A stretch of DNA of 26,030 bases from Candidatus Poribacteria bacterium (GTDB lineage: Bacteria > Abyssobacteria > SURF-5): assembly GCA_016215705.1 (NCBI GenBank), contig JACRIR010000153.1, positions 1 through 26,030 on the forward strand, read 5' to 3'. Below are positions 13,679-22,626 of the stretch, in pieces (position 1 is the first letter of the stretch; every line of letters begins with the position of its first letter). The notes below the pieces were generated by a model that was not told the origin of the DNA, made no database searches, and saw nothing but the letters and a program-made list of their open reading frames with translations. The position numbers were made by a program, and so were the translations under genes.

Positions 13679-15196
13679 TCAATGAGACATTGTTTGCAGG
13701 GGCGCGGAGCCCGGCGCTAGTACGCTGAATGTCATTGGCCCGACAAACAGCCCGATCGGGACACGGTCGATCTCGCGATAGTTTTCAAATATCGCATGTT
13801 TCAAGGCCGGTATGCCGCCAAAATACACGCCGCTGTAAATAATGAGAGAAAACTCCTTCCGTTCAATGGTATTGATAAGATGAATAGGATCGTATTTTCT
13901 CCGGGCGACAAGAAACGGCAGTTGCACAGCTTCCACGCTTAGCTCTCTCCCGTTCAGCACGGCGAAACTGTCGATTCGCTCGGTAAGAATAGGTCCGGGA
14001 CGTTCCTTGATATATGCATCGACACTCCTGGCTTTCTGATAATCCTCCTCATTCGGCGCCGGAATAGGATTTCGCAGGAACGCAAGAGCTTGTATAATGA
14101 GAAGAACAAGCGAGGCCACAAAGACTCGTGGTCTTCGCTCATATAACGCCGTATCACCCAGCCACAGCCCCGTGTTAATGCAGACTGCCGTAAAGAGTGG
14201 AATGAAGTAGCTTAACGCTGCGCCCATTTTGCCCGCAAGCAACGCGGCCAACAGCGCAAAAATAAAATAATACGTCCAAATGGTATTCGCGCGCTTGACA
14301 CTTCTCAAAGCCTGCGCTGCTGCGACAGGAATCGCGGCGAAGAGAACCAGACAGAAATCGCGCAATAGCTGCATGAGGAGGGAGAGTAGAAAAGGGTTGC
14401 TCGAGGTAGTGACAAAAGCGTTTTCATAAAACCAGCCTCCCGTTATCGACTGCAAGAGGAGGAAAAGCAACCCGCATGCGACAGCGAACGCCCCCCCTGT
14501 CACTATTCCGCATCTGAATCTCTGACTCAGCAAGTATGCTATCACAGTCGCCGCGGCAAACAAGGCGGTCTGTTTCGTGTAGAAAGCGAGAACCAAGAGG
14601 ACCGCGGCCACGAAGACTCGCCATGTCATCCGGTCGGGGTTCGCGCCGGCCACGAGCGCAATCGCCGCCAATCCCAGGAGCGCCGCAAGCGCGTCAATTC
14701 CACGAACCAAATGCCAGACGGCCAAGGGACCGGGGGCAAGGAAGAGAAGTCCGGCACAGAATGCAGAGGGAAGATTTCTGTTTGTCTTGAAGACCACACG
14801 GCCGATAAGGGCCGCAACCGCCAAGGAGCACGCAAGGCTGAAGGCCCGTTCATACCAGACACCCAAGCCGAAAAGCTTGGCAAGTATCCCAATAATTGCC
14901 GGGTAGACCGGTACATATTCGAACGGCATACTCAGCAATTCGTAACTGAAATAGATGGGTAGCCCATTGACAAGGCGAGAGCCGTAATAAAGGAAATAGC
15001 CGTCCATGGTGGACCACTCGTACGGATAGGAGATTGTTCTGAGGGCTCGAACGATGAACCATGATGAGGCCACTGAAAGGAAACCGCAGAGAAGCAGAGT
15101 CAGGTATTTTCGCGGCGCCGCCGCAGCGCACGGGCGAGTTGTGACAGCTTTTTGACCGACTCGACGCGCAGAGCCGGATTCATTCCTTTGGTCCAT
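13679..15196 (-). CDS. Polytopic membrane protein, GT-C/ArnT-PMT-like glycosyltransferase
   Basis: This is a 505-residue protein with a cytosolic N-terminal tail of about 30 residues, roughly ten hydrophobic segments between residues 30 and 390, and a soluble C-terminal region. The first loop after TM1 is acidic and aromatic (SYPYEWSTMDGYFLYYGSRL, then GLPIYFSYELLSMPFEYVPV). This is where GT-C enzymes such as ArnT and PMT place their catalytic acidic residue and lipid-phosphate-sugar contacts. The overall shape resembles DUF2029/PMT_2-type proteins that move sugars from polyprenyl phosphate to glycans or proteins. No classical GT-C DxD is clear, so the enzyme call is moderate. It begins 22 nt after the sensor-kinase stop and is probably co-transcribed. 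No ribosome site is visible before ATG. Confidence 0.6.
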   Translation of the reverse strand: MDQRNESGSARRVGQKAVTTRPCAAAAPRKYLTLLLCGFLSVASSWFIVRALRTISYPYEWSTMDGYFLYYGSRLVNGLPIYFSYELLSMPFEYVPVYPAIIGILAKLFGLGVWYERAFSLACSLAVAALIGRVVFKTNRNLPSAFCAGLLFLAPGPLAVWHLVRGIDALAALLGLAAIALVAGANPDRMTWRVFVAAVLLVLAFYTKQTALFAAATVIAYLLSQRFRCGIVTGGAFAVACGLLFLLLQSITGGWFYENAFVTTSSNPFLLSLLMQLLRDFCLVLFAAIPVAAAQALRSVKRANTIWTYYFIFALLAALLAGKMGAALSYFIPLFTAVCINTGLWLGDTALYERRPRVFVASLVLLIIQALAFLRNPIPAPNEEDYQKARSVDAYIKERPGPILTERIDSFAVLNGRELSVEAVQLPFLVARRKYDPIHLINTIERKEFSLIIYSGVYFGGIPALKHAIFENYREIDRVPIGLFVGPMTFSVLAPGSAPLQTMSH

Positions 15197-15218
15197 GGTT
15201 CGGGTGGGGCGAAAACTG

Positions 15219-17258
15219 TCAAGACTCCTGCGCTAAAGGTATTCTGAATACGAATTTACTTCCTTTGCCGAATTCGCTTTCGACCCAGATTTTGCCGCCG
15301 TGCATTTCGACGAACCGCTGAGCGAGGGCAAGCCCCATACCGGTGCCCTCATAGTAGGGCTCCTGCGTGTTTTCCACGCGCTCAAACTCGTAGAAGATTC
15401 GCTCTTGATCTTCACGTCGTATGCCGATGCCGGTGTCGGCCACCGATATCTCGATCGAGTTGTCGGCAAGGGATGCGTTTACCAAGACCTTGCCGTTGAT
15501 CTTGTTGTATTTTATCGCGTTCGTGTACAAGTTGAAGACAATATGCCTGAACAGGTTGCTGTCGGCGTTCAAATCCCCCACGGCGCCGTCGATATTGAAC
15601 TCAAACTTGATGTTCTTCTCCGAGGCCAGCGCTCTGACAGTGTCAAATACATCATGAAGCGCCCGGTCAATCCGGAACTGCGACACATTTAACTCCATCT
15701 TGCCGGATGTCGCCTTTGCAAGGGTAAACACTTCATTTATGAGTTGGTGCAGATGCTTTGCGTTGCCGACTATGTCATTCAGGTAGTTTTTCTGGGCATA
15801 GTCCAGTTGCTCGGTTCCCTTTTGCAGAACCGTTTCCGCAAGGCTGATTATGTTGAGGACGGGGTTGTTCAATCCATCACAGATATCGGCCAGAAATTGT
15901 GACTTGAGCGTGCTGGCTTTCATGAGCTGTTTATTCACTTTCAAGAGTACGCCTCGTTGAGATTCGAGTTTCTTGTTGGCCTCAAAAAGCTCGGCCGTAC
16001 GTTCCTCGATTTTCTGTTCCAGATTCCCGTGAGTCTCCCTGAGTTTTTGGGACATTATATTGATCTCGTCGGCCAGAAGCTCGATTTCGTCATTCGTATG
16101 GACCTCGACCTGGCGGCCCAGGTCGCCCTGTGCGATATACTGCGCTTCCTCGCGAAGAAGCCGGATGGGCATGACTATCCAGTTGGTGGCATAGAAGCCG
16201 AGCACACTTAGAATCAAAACAAGTCCGAGGCCGAGAGCAAACAGTTTCGAGGCCATTTCCGAAATGCGCGCATAGGCCTCGTGTACCCCCTGATAAAAGA
16301 ACACGTGCCATTTTCCGCCGGCGAGTCGGGCTTCGCCGTCGATATTGCGTGTGTCCACCACGGCGAATCCCAGGACATTCTCTTCATTTTTCCGGTCCAC
16401 GGCATTGGTCCATCCGCTGCCTTCCTTTACAATCTTTCGCCAGAAATCTTCGGCAACCCTATCCGGTTTGTCGGGGGCAGACGTGGCGAGGAGCGTACCG
16501 TCGGCAGACATCAGGCCGGCGTAGCCGCCATCTTCCGTGCGAAGAGTGTTTACCGAGTGGAAGAGATAGTCCGCTTGCACCACGACTTTCAGAACGCCCA
16601 TGACGGTGTTGCTTGCAGGGTCGCGAACCGGCACAGCTATCGTAATCGAACGCATCTGCGTACTCTCATCGAAAGTCATGCCCTGCGCAATGTTGCGACC
16701 ATTGCCGCTGTTAAAGGCATCGGTCCACCAGCTCTCATCGGCTTGATAGAAATCGGTCGTCTTGCCGGTTGCGCCCACGATCGCCCCTTGTTCGTCCGTC
16801 ACAAATATTTCGGTATACTTGTTCGCCTGTAACTTAAGGATATCCTGAAGATACCGTGACACCGGGTTGGCAAGGTAACCGCGGATTGTATCGTTAATCC
16901 CTTGGAGAGACTGCCACTCATTGTCAAGGCGCATTATTCCCGAGAGAGTCTCTTGACTGGACTTTCCTTTGTAAGACTGGTTTGCGTCGGCGACGGCGCC
17001 AAGAAGCGTGGGCGCAAGCGCAAGGACTTTTGCCTCGGATATCTCTGACGTAAGCTTCGTCCGAATTTCGTCCGACATCCATCCAGCGAGATTCTGAAAC
17101 CTCGTGCCGACGTAATACTGGCGGATATCGGTGCCCGCAAAGTACGCTGCCAGCAGCGTAACCGTGAGCGGAGGAATGCCTACTATCAAGAGCGCAAGGA
17201 ATATCTTCACGCGCAGGCTGATCTTCGGTCTTTTTCGCGCTGACGTTTGTTCGTTCAT
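15219..17258 (-). CDS. Membrane sensor kinase-like protein lacking the phospho-accepting His
   Basis: This is a 679-residue protein. TM1 is at residues 17-40, followed by a large extracytoplasmic dCache-like sensor (about 45-330, with [18 protein letters not shown] and [16 protein letters not shown]). TM2 is at 337-358, HAMP at 359-412, a coiled coil at 405-450, and a HisKA-like helix pair at 450-520. A complete HATPase domain follows (N box [10 protein letters not shown] with Asn580, G1 DTGIGI at 608-613, F box, G2 GTGMGL at 638-643). In the dimerisation helix the usual SHELRTPL is CDGLNNPV: Asp461 replaces the phosphorylated His, and Glu, Arg and Thr are also gone. It can probably bind ATP but cannot autophosphorylate at the standard site. 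Its ribosome site (GAAGG) overlaps the hisH stop, so it is coupled to the his genes. No response regulator is adjacent. Confidence 0.88.
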   Translation of the reverse strand: MNEQTSARKRPKISLRVKIFLALLIVGIPPLTVTLLAAYFAGTDIRQYYVGTRFQNLAGWMSDEIRTKLTSEISEAKVLALAPTLLGAVADANQSYKGKSSQETLSGIMRLDNEWQSLQGINDTIRGYLANPVSRYLQDILKLQANKYTEIFVTDEQGAIVGATGKTTDFYQADESWWTDAFNSGNGRNIAQGMTFDESTQMRSITIAVPVRDPASNTVMGVLKVVVQADYLFHSVNTLRTEDGGYAGLMSADGTLLATSAPDKPDRVAEDFWRKIVKEGSGWTNAVDRKNEENVLGFAVVDTRNIDGEARLAGGKWHVFFYQGVHEAYARISEMASKLFALGLGLVLILSVLGFYATNWIVMPIRLLREEAQYIAQGDLGRQVEVHTNDEIELLADEINIMSQKLRETHGNLEQKIEERTAELFEANKKLESQRGVLLKVNKQLMKASTLKSQFLADICDGLNNPVLNIISLAETVLQKGTEQLDYAQKNYLNDIVGNAKHLHQLINEVFTLAKATSGKMELNVSQFRIDRALHDVFDTVRALASEKNIKFEFNIDGAVGDLNADSNLFRHIVFNLYTNAIKYNKINGKVLVNASLADNSIEISVADTGIGIRREDQERIFYEFERVENTQEPYYEGTGMGLALAQRFVEMHGGKIWVESEFGKGSKFVFRIPLAQES

Positions 17259-17267
17259 ATTTTGCCT

Positions 17268-17918
17268 TCACACGCTCGCATGCGCCGCATTCTTGACGAC
17301 TTTTCCAAAGTTCTCAATCAGCTTAAGTCCTGCGCCCTGGCTCTTTTCGGGATGGAACTGCGTGGCAAACATGTTTCCACGCCAAACTGCCGAGGCGAAG
17401 GTTACTCCGTAATCGGTCACGCCGGACACGACCGAACAATCCTCGGGCGCAACATAGTAAGAATGCACAAAATAGAAATATGTGCCGTCGGGGATTCCCT
17501 CAAAGAGGGGGCATTGCCGGCCATTATCCCGATCGGCCGCAGGATATCGCACGCGATTCCAGCCCATGTGCGGGACTTTCAGTTCGCCGTCGACAAAGCG
17601 TTTGACATGACCCGGAACCACATTGAGGCCGGACGTGCCCTCGCTCTCCTCGCTCGAAGTCAGAAGAAGCTGTAGTCCCAGACATATTCCCAGGAAAGGG
17701 CGGCCCTCGCTGATATGCTTGAGCAGAGGGTCGATGAAGCCTCGCGTCTCCAGCTCCCGGTAACAGTCTCCGAAAGCGCCTACACCGGGAAGCACGATGG
17801 CTTCTGCGTCTCTGATGCCCCTGACATCGTCGACGATCACTGCCTCGCACCCTTTATATTCGAAGGCCTTCTGCACGCTGCGCAGGTTGCCCATCTGATA
17901 GTCAACTATCGCAATCAT
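17268..17918 (-). CDS. hisH: Imidazole glycerol phosphate synthase, glutaminase subunit
   Basis: This 216-residue class I glutamine amidotransferase feeds ammonia to HisF in histidine synthesis, producing IGP and AICAR. The oxyanion strand is VLPGVGAFGDC (about residues 42-52), the nucleophile is Cys79 in GICLGLQLL, and the His189/Glu191 pair is in ATQFHPEKS. The N-terminus IAIVDYQMGNLRSVQKA is typical. Length is slightly above the usual 200 because of the loop SSEESEGTSG and a short tail. It lies 5 nt after hisB and is followed within 10 nt by the sensor kinase. HisF and HisA are not in the window, so the pathway is split over several loci. Confidence 0.95.
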   Translation of the reverse strand: MIAIVDYQMGNLRSVQKAFEYKGCEAVIVDDVRGIRDAEAIVLPGVGAFGDCYRELETRGFIDPLLKHISEGRPFLGICLGLQLLLTSSEESEGTSGLNVVPGHVKRFVDGELKVPHMGWNRVRYPAADRDNGRQCPLFEGIPDGTYFYFVHSYYVAPEDCSVVSGVTDYGVTFASAVWRGNMFATQFHPEKSQGAGLKLIENFGKVVKNAAHASV

Positions 17919-17923
17919 TTACG

Positions 17924-18508
17924 TTACAACTCCCCTTTGGTAGACATCACTCCTTGTATCCGGTCGTCCAGTCGGACGGCCTGCCCGAGCGCGCGCCCCA
18001 GGGCTTTGAAAACCGCCTCTATACAGTGGTGGACATTGTGGCCGTAAAGGAGATTAATATGCAATGTAAGCATGGCCGCATTTGCGAAAGCCTGCAGGAA
18101 CTCTCGAGCCAGCTCGACGTCGAACTCCCCCACTTTTGTTCCGGCCAGGCTTGCATTAAACACCATGAAGGGCCGGGAAGAGAAATCAACGTCCGCTTCC
18201 GCGAGCGCCTCGTTCATAGGCACTCTGGAGGATCCGTAGCGGGCTATTTTCTCTTTGCTCCCGAGCGCCTCGCCAAAAGCTTTGCCCAGACACAGACCCA
18301 CGTCTTCGACCGTATGATGGCTGTCGACCTGCAGGTCACCCGTGGCCTTTATTGATATGTCGAATAGGCCATGACGCGCGAGCAGCGAGAGCATATGGTC
18401 GAGGAACCCGACACCAGTCTCGATTTGATAGTCACCCTTGCCTTCTATGACAAGCTTGACCTCGATGTCGGTCTCGGTTGTCTTGCGACTGATTTGCGCC
18501 TTCCTCAT
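17924..18508 (-). CDS. hisB: Imidazoleglycerol-phosphate dehydratase
   Basis: This 194-residue enzyme dehydrates IGP to imidazole acetol phosphate in histidine synthesis. The two Mn-binding His motifs are present: DSHHTVEDVG (about residues 60-69) and YGHNVHHCIEAVFKALGRAL near the C-terminus. ETGVGFLDHML precedes them, as expected. It is the monofunctional dehydratase with no phosphatase domain. The ATG at 18508 (MRKAQISRKT) is chosen because agagga lies 5-6 nt upstream and because family members begin here; the frame stays open upstream without similarity. It lies 97 nt after the phosphoesterase and 5 nt before hisH. Confidence 0.95.
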   Translation of the reverse strand: MRKAQISRKTTETDIEVKLVIEGKGDYQIETGVGFLDHMLSLLARHGLFDISIKATGDLQVDSHHTVEDVGLCLGKAFGEALGSKEKIARYGSSRVPMNEALAEADVDFSSRPFMVFNASLAGTKVGEFDVELAREFLQAFANAAMLTLHINLLYGHNVHHCIEAVFKALGRALGQAVRLDDRIQGVMSTKGEL

Positions 18509-18605
18509 CGAATCCTCTTTCCGGATCACCATTGCCGAATTTTGCAGATTTGTGCAAATGAATTCGCACTTAGATAGCCGCAGGACGGATTCGCCGCATC
18601 CGATG

Positions 18606-19337
18606 TCATACGCCTGCAATGAGCCGCTCGGCAAGATAAGTGTCAAGGCCTGCTTTCTCGACCTTTCTTGCGCATTTGAGGACGTCGTACTTGAGTCTGA
18701 AGAACTCAACGGTCATTTCTTCGGAATCGAATATGCCCAAGCAAGTGCGCGGATCGCCGTCACGAGGCTGCCCCAGGCCCCCGAAATTAACCAGGTACCG
18801 ATTGTTTGAATCGAGCGTATGTTTGCCGTATTGCTCCAGGTCGTGGTTGAAACCTCGATAGGCAAAGAGCGCCGGAAGATGACTATGCCCGAAAAAACAG
18901 ATGTTCACGGCCATCTTTTCCATGACTGCAAATTGACGCATCGCGTCCATCCAGTCGAGTATATAGTTGTCACGATTCTCAGGCGAGCCGTGAGAAAGCA
19001 GGAGCATTTTGCCCAGGACCAGTTTATCCGGGAGGTTTCGCAAGTATTCTTTCTTCTTGGCGTCCAGCCTGTTTCTGGTCCAGATGACCGCCTGCTTGGC
19101 GGCAGAGTTAAACCATAACGGGTCGTCCAGGCCGCAGGCGGCGGCGTCATGGTTCCCCATTATGGAGGTGATATTCTCCGCCATGAAAATTTCCACGCAC
19201 TCATTGGGGTTTGCGTTATAGCCCACGATGTCGCCCAAATGCACTACGGTGTCTACCTTTTGTCGCTTTATCTCAGCGAGTACGATTTCCAACGCTTCAA
19301 GGTTGGAATGAACGTCGCATATTATCGCATACCGCAT
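18606..19337 (-). CDS. Metallophosphoesterase, YfcE/diadenosine tetraphosphatase-like
   Basis: This 243-residue calcineurin-fold enzyme has all the metal-ligand motifs: DVHSN (residues 8-12), GDIVGYN (about 35-41), GNHDAA (about 60-65), LLSHGSP, and GHSHLP. The C-terminal NFGGLGQPRDGDP is typical of the small family whose members hydrolyse phosphodiesters or nucleotide pyrophosphates in the cytosol. The substrate cannot be read from sequence. It heads the probable transcription unit with hisB and hisH, 97 nt upstream of hisB. A clear extended -10 promoter is found about 110 nt before its start. It has no known role in histidine synthesis, so the link may be only positional. Confidence 0.88.
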   Translation of the reverse strand: MRYAIICDVHSNLEALEIVLAEIKRQKVDTVVHLGDIVGYNANPNECVEIFMAENITSIMGNHDAAACGLDDPLWFNSAAKQAVIWTRNRLDAKKKEYLRNLPDKLVLGKMLLLSHGSPENRDNYILDWMDAMRQFAVMEKMAVNICFFGHSHLPALFAYRGFNHDLEQYGKHTLDSNNRYLVNFGGLGQPRDGDPRTCLGIFDSEEMTVEFFRLKYDVLKCARKVEKAGLDTYLAERLIAGV

Positions 19338-19659
19338 TTGTGCTCCCCATTCGCTCCCCTTTCATCCGGAATGCATTCACGAGGTGATTTCGATATGAAC
19401 AGCGTGTCCGAATGAACTGAGTTTATTGAATGAATCCGCTCCACATAAAAGGTAATTATAACACACTACCCGGCAAACTCAACTTGGATTTTTCTGCCAC
19501 CACTCTTTACACCGCACCACCACAGGTTCGCGACGACCGGCACACGCAAAAAGGTGAGAAGGAAGAGTATCTGTCAATGGGGCTTATTATCCATGAATGA
19601 AGACGTGGCACATCCCTTTGCGCTCCGGCGTGCGGTCTGCGACGGCCTGAATCGCAGCG
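19338..19659. other. Gene-free stretch between two minus-strand genes
   Basis: It contains the extended -10 promoter at 19455-19463 for the phosphoesterase gene and about 110 nt of untranslated leader. The part from 19470 to 19659, downstream of the zinc-finger/TPR gene, shows no coding frame, no convincing terminator and no repeat that I can identify. Confidence 0.5.
19455..19463 (-). promoter_or_regulatory. Extended -10 promoter for phosphoesterase-hisBH unit
   Basis: On the minus strand this is TGTTATAAT, a perfect TATAAT -10 with extended TGn. No strong -35 is found at 17 nt upstream, which is acceptable for this promoter class. The start would be near 19448, about 110 nt upstream of the ATG. 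Confidence 0.5.
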
Positions 19660-20670
19660 CTATGTTCCCATCTTTTGAACCTCCTTGAGAATCTTTTCTA
19701 TTTTCTTGATTTTCTTTCTGGCCTTGTCATAAATGGGATCGTCCTCGTTTATCTTATCGAACTCCGCTTTGGCCTCAACGTACTTCCGCGATTTGATGAA
19801 GTTTACGCCGCGGTTGAAATTGCAGACGGACATCTTCAAAGCCAATCGTTTGTCGTCAGGGTATTCGGCCCTGACTTTCTCGTATTCCGTCAGCGCGGCG
19901 TCGTAGTTCTTCATCGAAAAGTACAGGTCGCCCATTGATTCGTTTTGGCTGAGCGGGGCTCTGCCTTTCTTTTCGGTTCCGGCAATGCCGAGGGTTTCTT
20001 CCTCTTCCAGAAAGCAACCCTCTTTGAGTCCCTCCATCTCAACGCCCTTCAGGGCCGACTTTTCGAGCAGCACGCTGATGATGTTGCTCCCACCCTCATT
20101 CGGCACAATGAAGAAGCGGTGGGCGGAGGGATCAAAATGGTGGAGTGTTCGACCCTCGAGCACTTCCCCGTCCTGGAAGGCCACTTTGATCTCTTGTCCT
20201 TCCGCCGGGTTGTCTTGAACAACGGCCATAGAATCGAACTTGCCCTCGAAATCTCTCACAAAATAGATGGCTTTCAGTTCGGAGAAATAGACGAACACTC
20301 TGTCCTGAGGATTCGCCGGTTCCATCGGAACGAGATAGAAGCCGAGTGATTGCGGATCAAGCTTGTAGGTCGTTCCTTTGACAATCCTGTTATTTCGATA
20401 GTGTATTTCAAGTTTCCGTCCCGCCCCAAGTTTCCTGGCAACGCTGGCGCGCGCAGCAGGTGGCGCGGGAGCTGGAGTTTTCTTTTTCCCGAGCAGCCCC
20501 CCGAACAGCCCTTTCTTGACGTCCTGGCTTGCCGTAGTTCTTGCCTTGTCACATTTGACGCAAAGGTTTTCTCCCTTGCCTTTTGCCACCAGGCAGCGAT
20601 CGCAGCCGAATGCGCCACACTCCGTACAATAACCGACAACGTCCCTGTCGCTGTGTGCGGGACATTTCAT
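19660..20670 (-). CDS. B-box-like zinc-finger protein with C-terminal TPRs
   Basis: This is a 336-residue cytosolic protein. Residues 1-45 form a B-box-type zinc finger (MKCPAHSDRDVVGYCTECGA, FGCDRC, ENLCVKCDK) with ordered Cys/His pairs for two metal sites. A flexible Lys/Ala/Pro linker follows (about 55-85). Residues 88-225 contain two similar beta-rich halves, IVKGTTYKLDPQSLGFYLVP and VLEGRTLHHFDPSAHRFFIVP, an internal duplication. The last 100 residues carry TPR-like helices (MGDLYFSMKNYDAALTEYEK, NRGVNFIKSRKYVEAKAEFD) and a basic coiled tail. ATG 20670 is chosen because GGAGG lies 7 nt upstream. The function is unknown; the architecture suggests a protein-binding adaptor. It stands alone on its strand. 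Confidence 0.72.
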   Translation of the reverse strand: MKCPAHSDRDVVGYCTECGAFGCDRCLVAKGKGENLCVKCDKARTTASQDVKKGLFGGLLGKKKTPAPAPPAARASVARKLGAGRKLEIHYRNNRIVKGTTYKLDPQSLGFYLVPMEPANPQDRVFVYFSELKAIYFVRDFEGKFDSMAVVQDNPAEGQEIKVAFQDGEVLEGRTLHHFDPSAHRFFIVPNEGGSNIISVLLEKSALKGVEMEGLKEGCFLEEEETLGIAGTEKKGRAPLSQNESMGDLYFSMKNYDAALTEYEKVRAEYPDDKRLALKMSVCNFNRGVNFIKSRKYVEAKAEFDKINEDDPIYDKARKKIKKIEKILKEVQKMGT

Positions 20671-20718
20671 TGTGCGCCTCCGTCCGAGACTTTGAAGAGA
20701 AAACTTTCCGGAAACCAC

Positions 20719-21024
20719 TCATGGGAGAGGGTTTCGTATTTCAAGATTCCGAATCGATCCGTTTTTTCTTTTTAAGAACAACCCGCGCCCCGTAGAGGAC
20801 TCCTAAGTGCTTTACTGATAACTATATTACCATGAAGCAGGCTATTAGTCAAAACGAGAGTGTCGCTGTTTAATGGTAACTTCGGACGCTTCGTGGCACA
20901 GGCTCGGTTGCAAAAAAAAAGGCGCTATGGTAGACTTCAAACGAGGCCGAAAAACGCTCACACCGGCTAGGCTACAGCTACCCGAGCTTGCTATTGTCTA
21001 GTTCGCTTCAAAGAAGCAAATCCC
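20719..21024. other. Divergent intergenic region upstream of miaB
   Basis: No coding frame is seen. It holds the probable miaB promoter (20908-20936). A spaced inverted repeat, TTACCAT (about 20828-20834) / ATGGTAA (about 20874-20880), could be a regulatory site. The minus-strand side, which must contain the promoter for the zinc-finger/TPR gene, shows only a weak TATAGT-like -10 near 20822. Confidence 0.4.
20908..20936 (+). promoter_or_regulatory. Probable sigma-70 promoter of miaB
   Basis: TTGCAA (20908-20913), a 17-nt spacer containing an A7 run, then TAGACT (20931-20936). Initiation would be near 20943, leaving a leader of about 88 nt before ATG 21031. Both hexamers differ from consensus at two positions. 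Confidence 0.4.
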
Positions 21025-21030
21025 TTGAGT

Positions 21031-22416
21031 ATGGAAAAGACTGACGAAGGACTTCTGGGAATGAGCCATCTCTCCCGACAACGTGATGGAGCGGGAAAGT
21101 CGGTACACATCACCACATTCGGCTGTCAAATGAACCAGCATGATTCCGGAATAGTCGCCGGTCTATTTAAGAAGTCCGGGTATCTCACGACAGATGACAT
21201 CGAAGACGCAGATGTAATACTCTTTAACACATGCTGCGTCAGAGCGCATGCAGAACAAAGGCTTTACAGCAGAGTTTCACAACTAAAGCCGTTGAAAATA
21301 AGGAAGCCGCATCTCATCATAGGGGTCGGCGGCTGTGTCGCACAGAGGGAAAAAGCAGCCCTGACGGACAGATTCCCATTCATTGACGTCGTGTTTGGCA
21401 CTAACGCGGTCGCCGATGTCATTTCTCTTGTCGAGAGGGTAGAGCAAGGTGAACGGCCAATCATCCACGTCCCCGAGGAGGGCTCTGCGCCAAGCTCCGA
21501 ATTGGCGGCGACTTCCGACCGTCTCCGCATTCACGCATGGGTTTCGGTAATGCGAGGCTGTGACAATTATTGTTCCTACTGCGTGGTTCCATATGTGCGG
21601 GGACCCCAGCGCAGTAAGCCGCCGGACGAAATACTCGGGAACGTGAGGAGTCTGGCAAGCAAAGGCGTTGTGGAAGTGACGCTGCTGGGGCAGAACGTGA
21701 ACTCATACGGACAAGACCTTGATGGCGGGGTTTCATTCTCGAGACTTCTCGAAATTCTCAATGATGTCTCCGGTCTTCTCAGAGTCCGGTTCACGACATC
21801 TCACCCCAAGGATATTTCCAAAGAGCTAATGGAGGCGATGCGTGATTTGCCAAAGGTATGCGAGCACTTGCATCTGCCGGTGCAATCCGGCTCTTCCCGG
21901 ATTCTCGAACGAATGAACCGGGCATACACAGCAGACGAATACGTGAGAAAAGTGGACATGCTACGGGAAATCGTTCCGGGAATCAGCGTGACCACTGATA
22001 TCATAATAGGGTTCCCCGGCGAAAGCGATGATGATTTCGAGCAGACACGTTCACTTGTTGAGCGGGTCCAATTTGATGGGGCCTATATTTTCAAGTATTC
22101 TTCACGGCCGGGCACAGCGGCCGAGCATTTCGAGGGGAAGGTTGACGAGATGATAATCGCGAAGCGGCACAAGGCGTTGCTTGAATTCCAGAAGAGCATA
22201 AGCATTAGGCGACTGGAAGCGCTCGCAGGCAGCGATCAATGCGTGCTTGCGGAAGAATATGACACAACGCGTGAGGGTCGTCTCACGGGCCGTACGAGAG
22301 GCCATCGCGTTGCAAGCTTCCCCGGGGACGGCAGCCAAATCGGCAAGGAAGTCAGCGTTCACATTGCCCGTGTGAGCCGCTGGACACTGGTGGGCAAAGG
22401 CGCAGAAGCGTTATAG
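21031..22416 (+). CDS. miaB: tRNA-2-methylthio-N6-dimethylallyladenosine synthase
   Basis: This 461-residue radical-SAM methylthiotransferase adds the 2-methylthio group to i6A37 of tRNAs. The N-terminal UPF0004 domain has the three cluster Cys in TFGCQMN (Cys32), FNTCCVR (Cys68) and GGCVAQ (Cys102). The radical-SAM cluster is MRGCDNYCSYC (Cys177, 181, 184). LLGQNVNSYG, HLPVQSGS and IIGFPGE follow. The last 65 residues form a TRAM RNA-binding domain ending RVSRWTLVGK. These features match MiaB rather than MtaB or RimO. The start is ambiguous: ATG 21031, with a TTG 6 nt upstream and another ATG at 21061, none with a strong ribosome site. mutS follows, as in many bacteria. Confidence 0.95.
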   Translation: MEKTDEGLLGMSHLSRQRDGAGKSVHITTFGCQMNQHDSGIVAGLFKKSGYLTTDDIEDADVILFNTCCVRAHAEQRLYSRVSQLKPLKIRKPHLIIGVGGCVAQREKAALTDRFPFIDVVFGTNAVADVISLVERVEQGERPIIHVPEEGSAPSSELAATSDRLRIHAWVSVMRGCDNYCSYCVVPYVRGPQRSKPPDEILGNVRSLASKGVVEVTLLGQNVNSYGQDLDGGVSFSRLLEILNDVSGLLRVRFTTSHPKDISKELMEAMRDLPKVCEHLHLPVQSGSSRILERMNRAYTADEYVRKVDMLREIVPGISVTTDIIIGFPGESDDDFEQTRSLVERVQFDGAYIFKYSSRPGTAAEHFEGKVDEMIIAKRHKALLEFQKSISIRRLEALAGSDQCVLAEEYDTTREGRLTGRTRGHRVASFPGDGSQIGKEVSVHIARVSRWTLVGKGAEAL

Positions 22417-22449
22417 ACGAAAATCTATCGGCACAGGCGGGGCAGGAAC

Positions 22450-22626
22450 ATGCCGGAAATGGCATTCGAAGAATCTCGCACTTACAACGGCGTGACCGAA
22501 ATGCGCGATTCTCAAAGAAACTCGATGCGACGCCTCTGGTCGAAAGACCAACCAACAGGATGGAAATTGCCGGCGCATGTCGGTCATGCGTCGGATTGCC
22601 GCGTTACGGAGATATCATGTGACTGA
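22450..22626 (+). CDS. Possible small ORF overlapping the mutS start
   Basis: A 58-codon frame runs from ATG 22450 (MPEMAFEESRTYNGVTEMRD...) to TGA 22624-22626, overlapping the chosen mutS GTG by 8 nt. An AGGA-like element precedes it. The protein is polar, with several Arg and Trp residues, and has no recognisable family. The overlap geometry is that of translationally coupled genes, but a chance frame of this length is quite possible. It is recorded as tentative. Confidence 0.2.
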   Translation: MPEMAFEESRTYNGVTEMRDSQRNSMRRLWSKDQPTGWKLPAHVGHASDCRVTEISCD

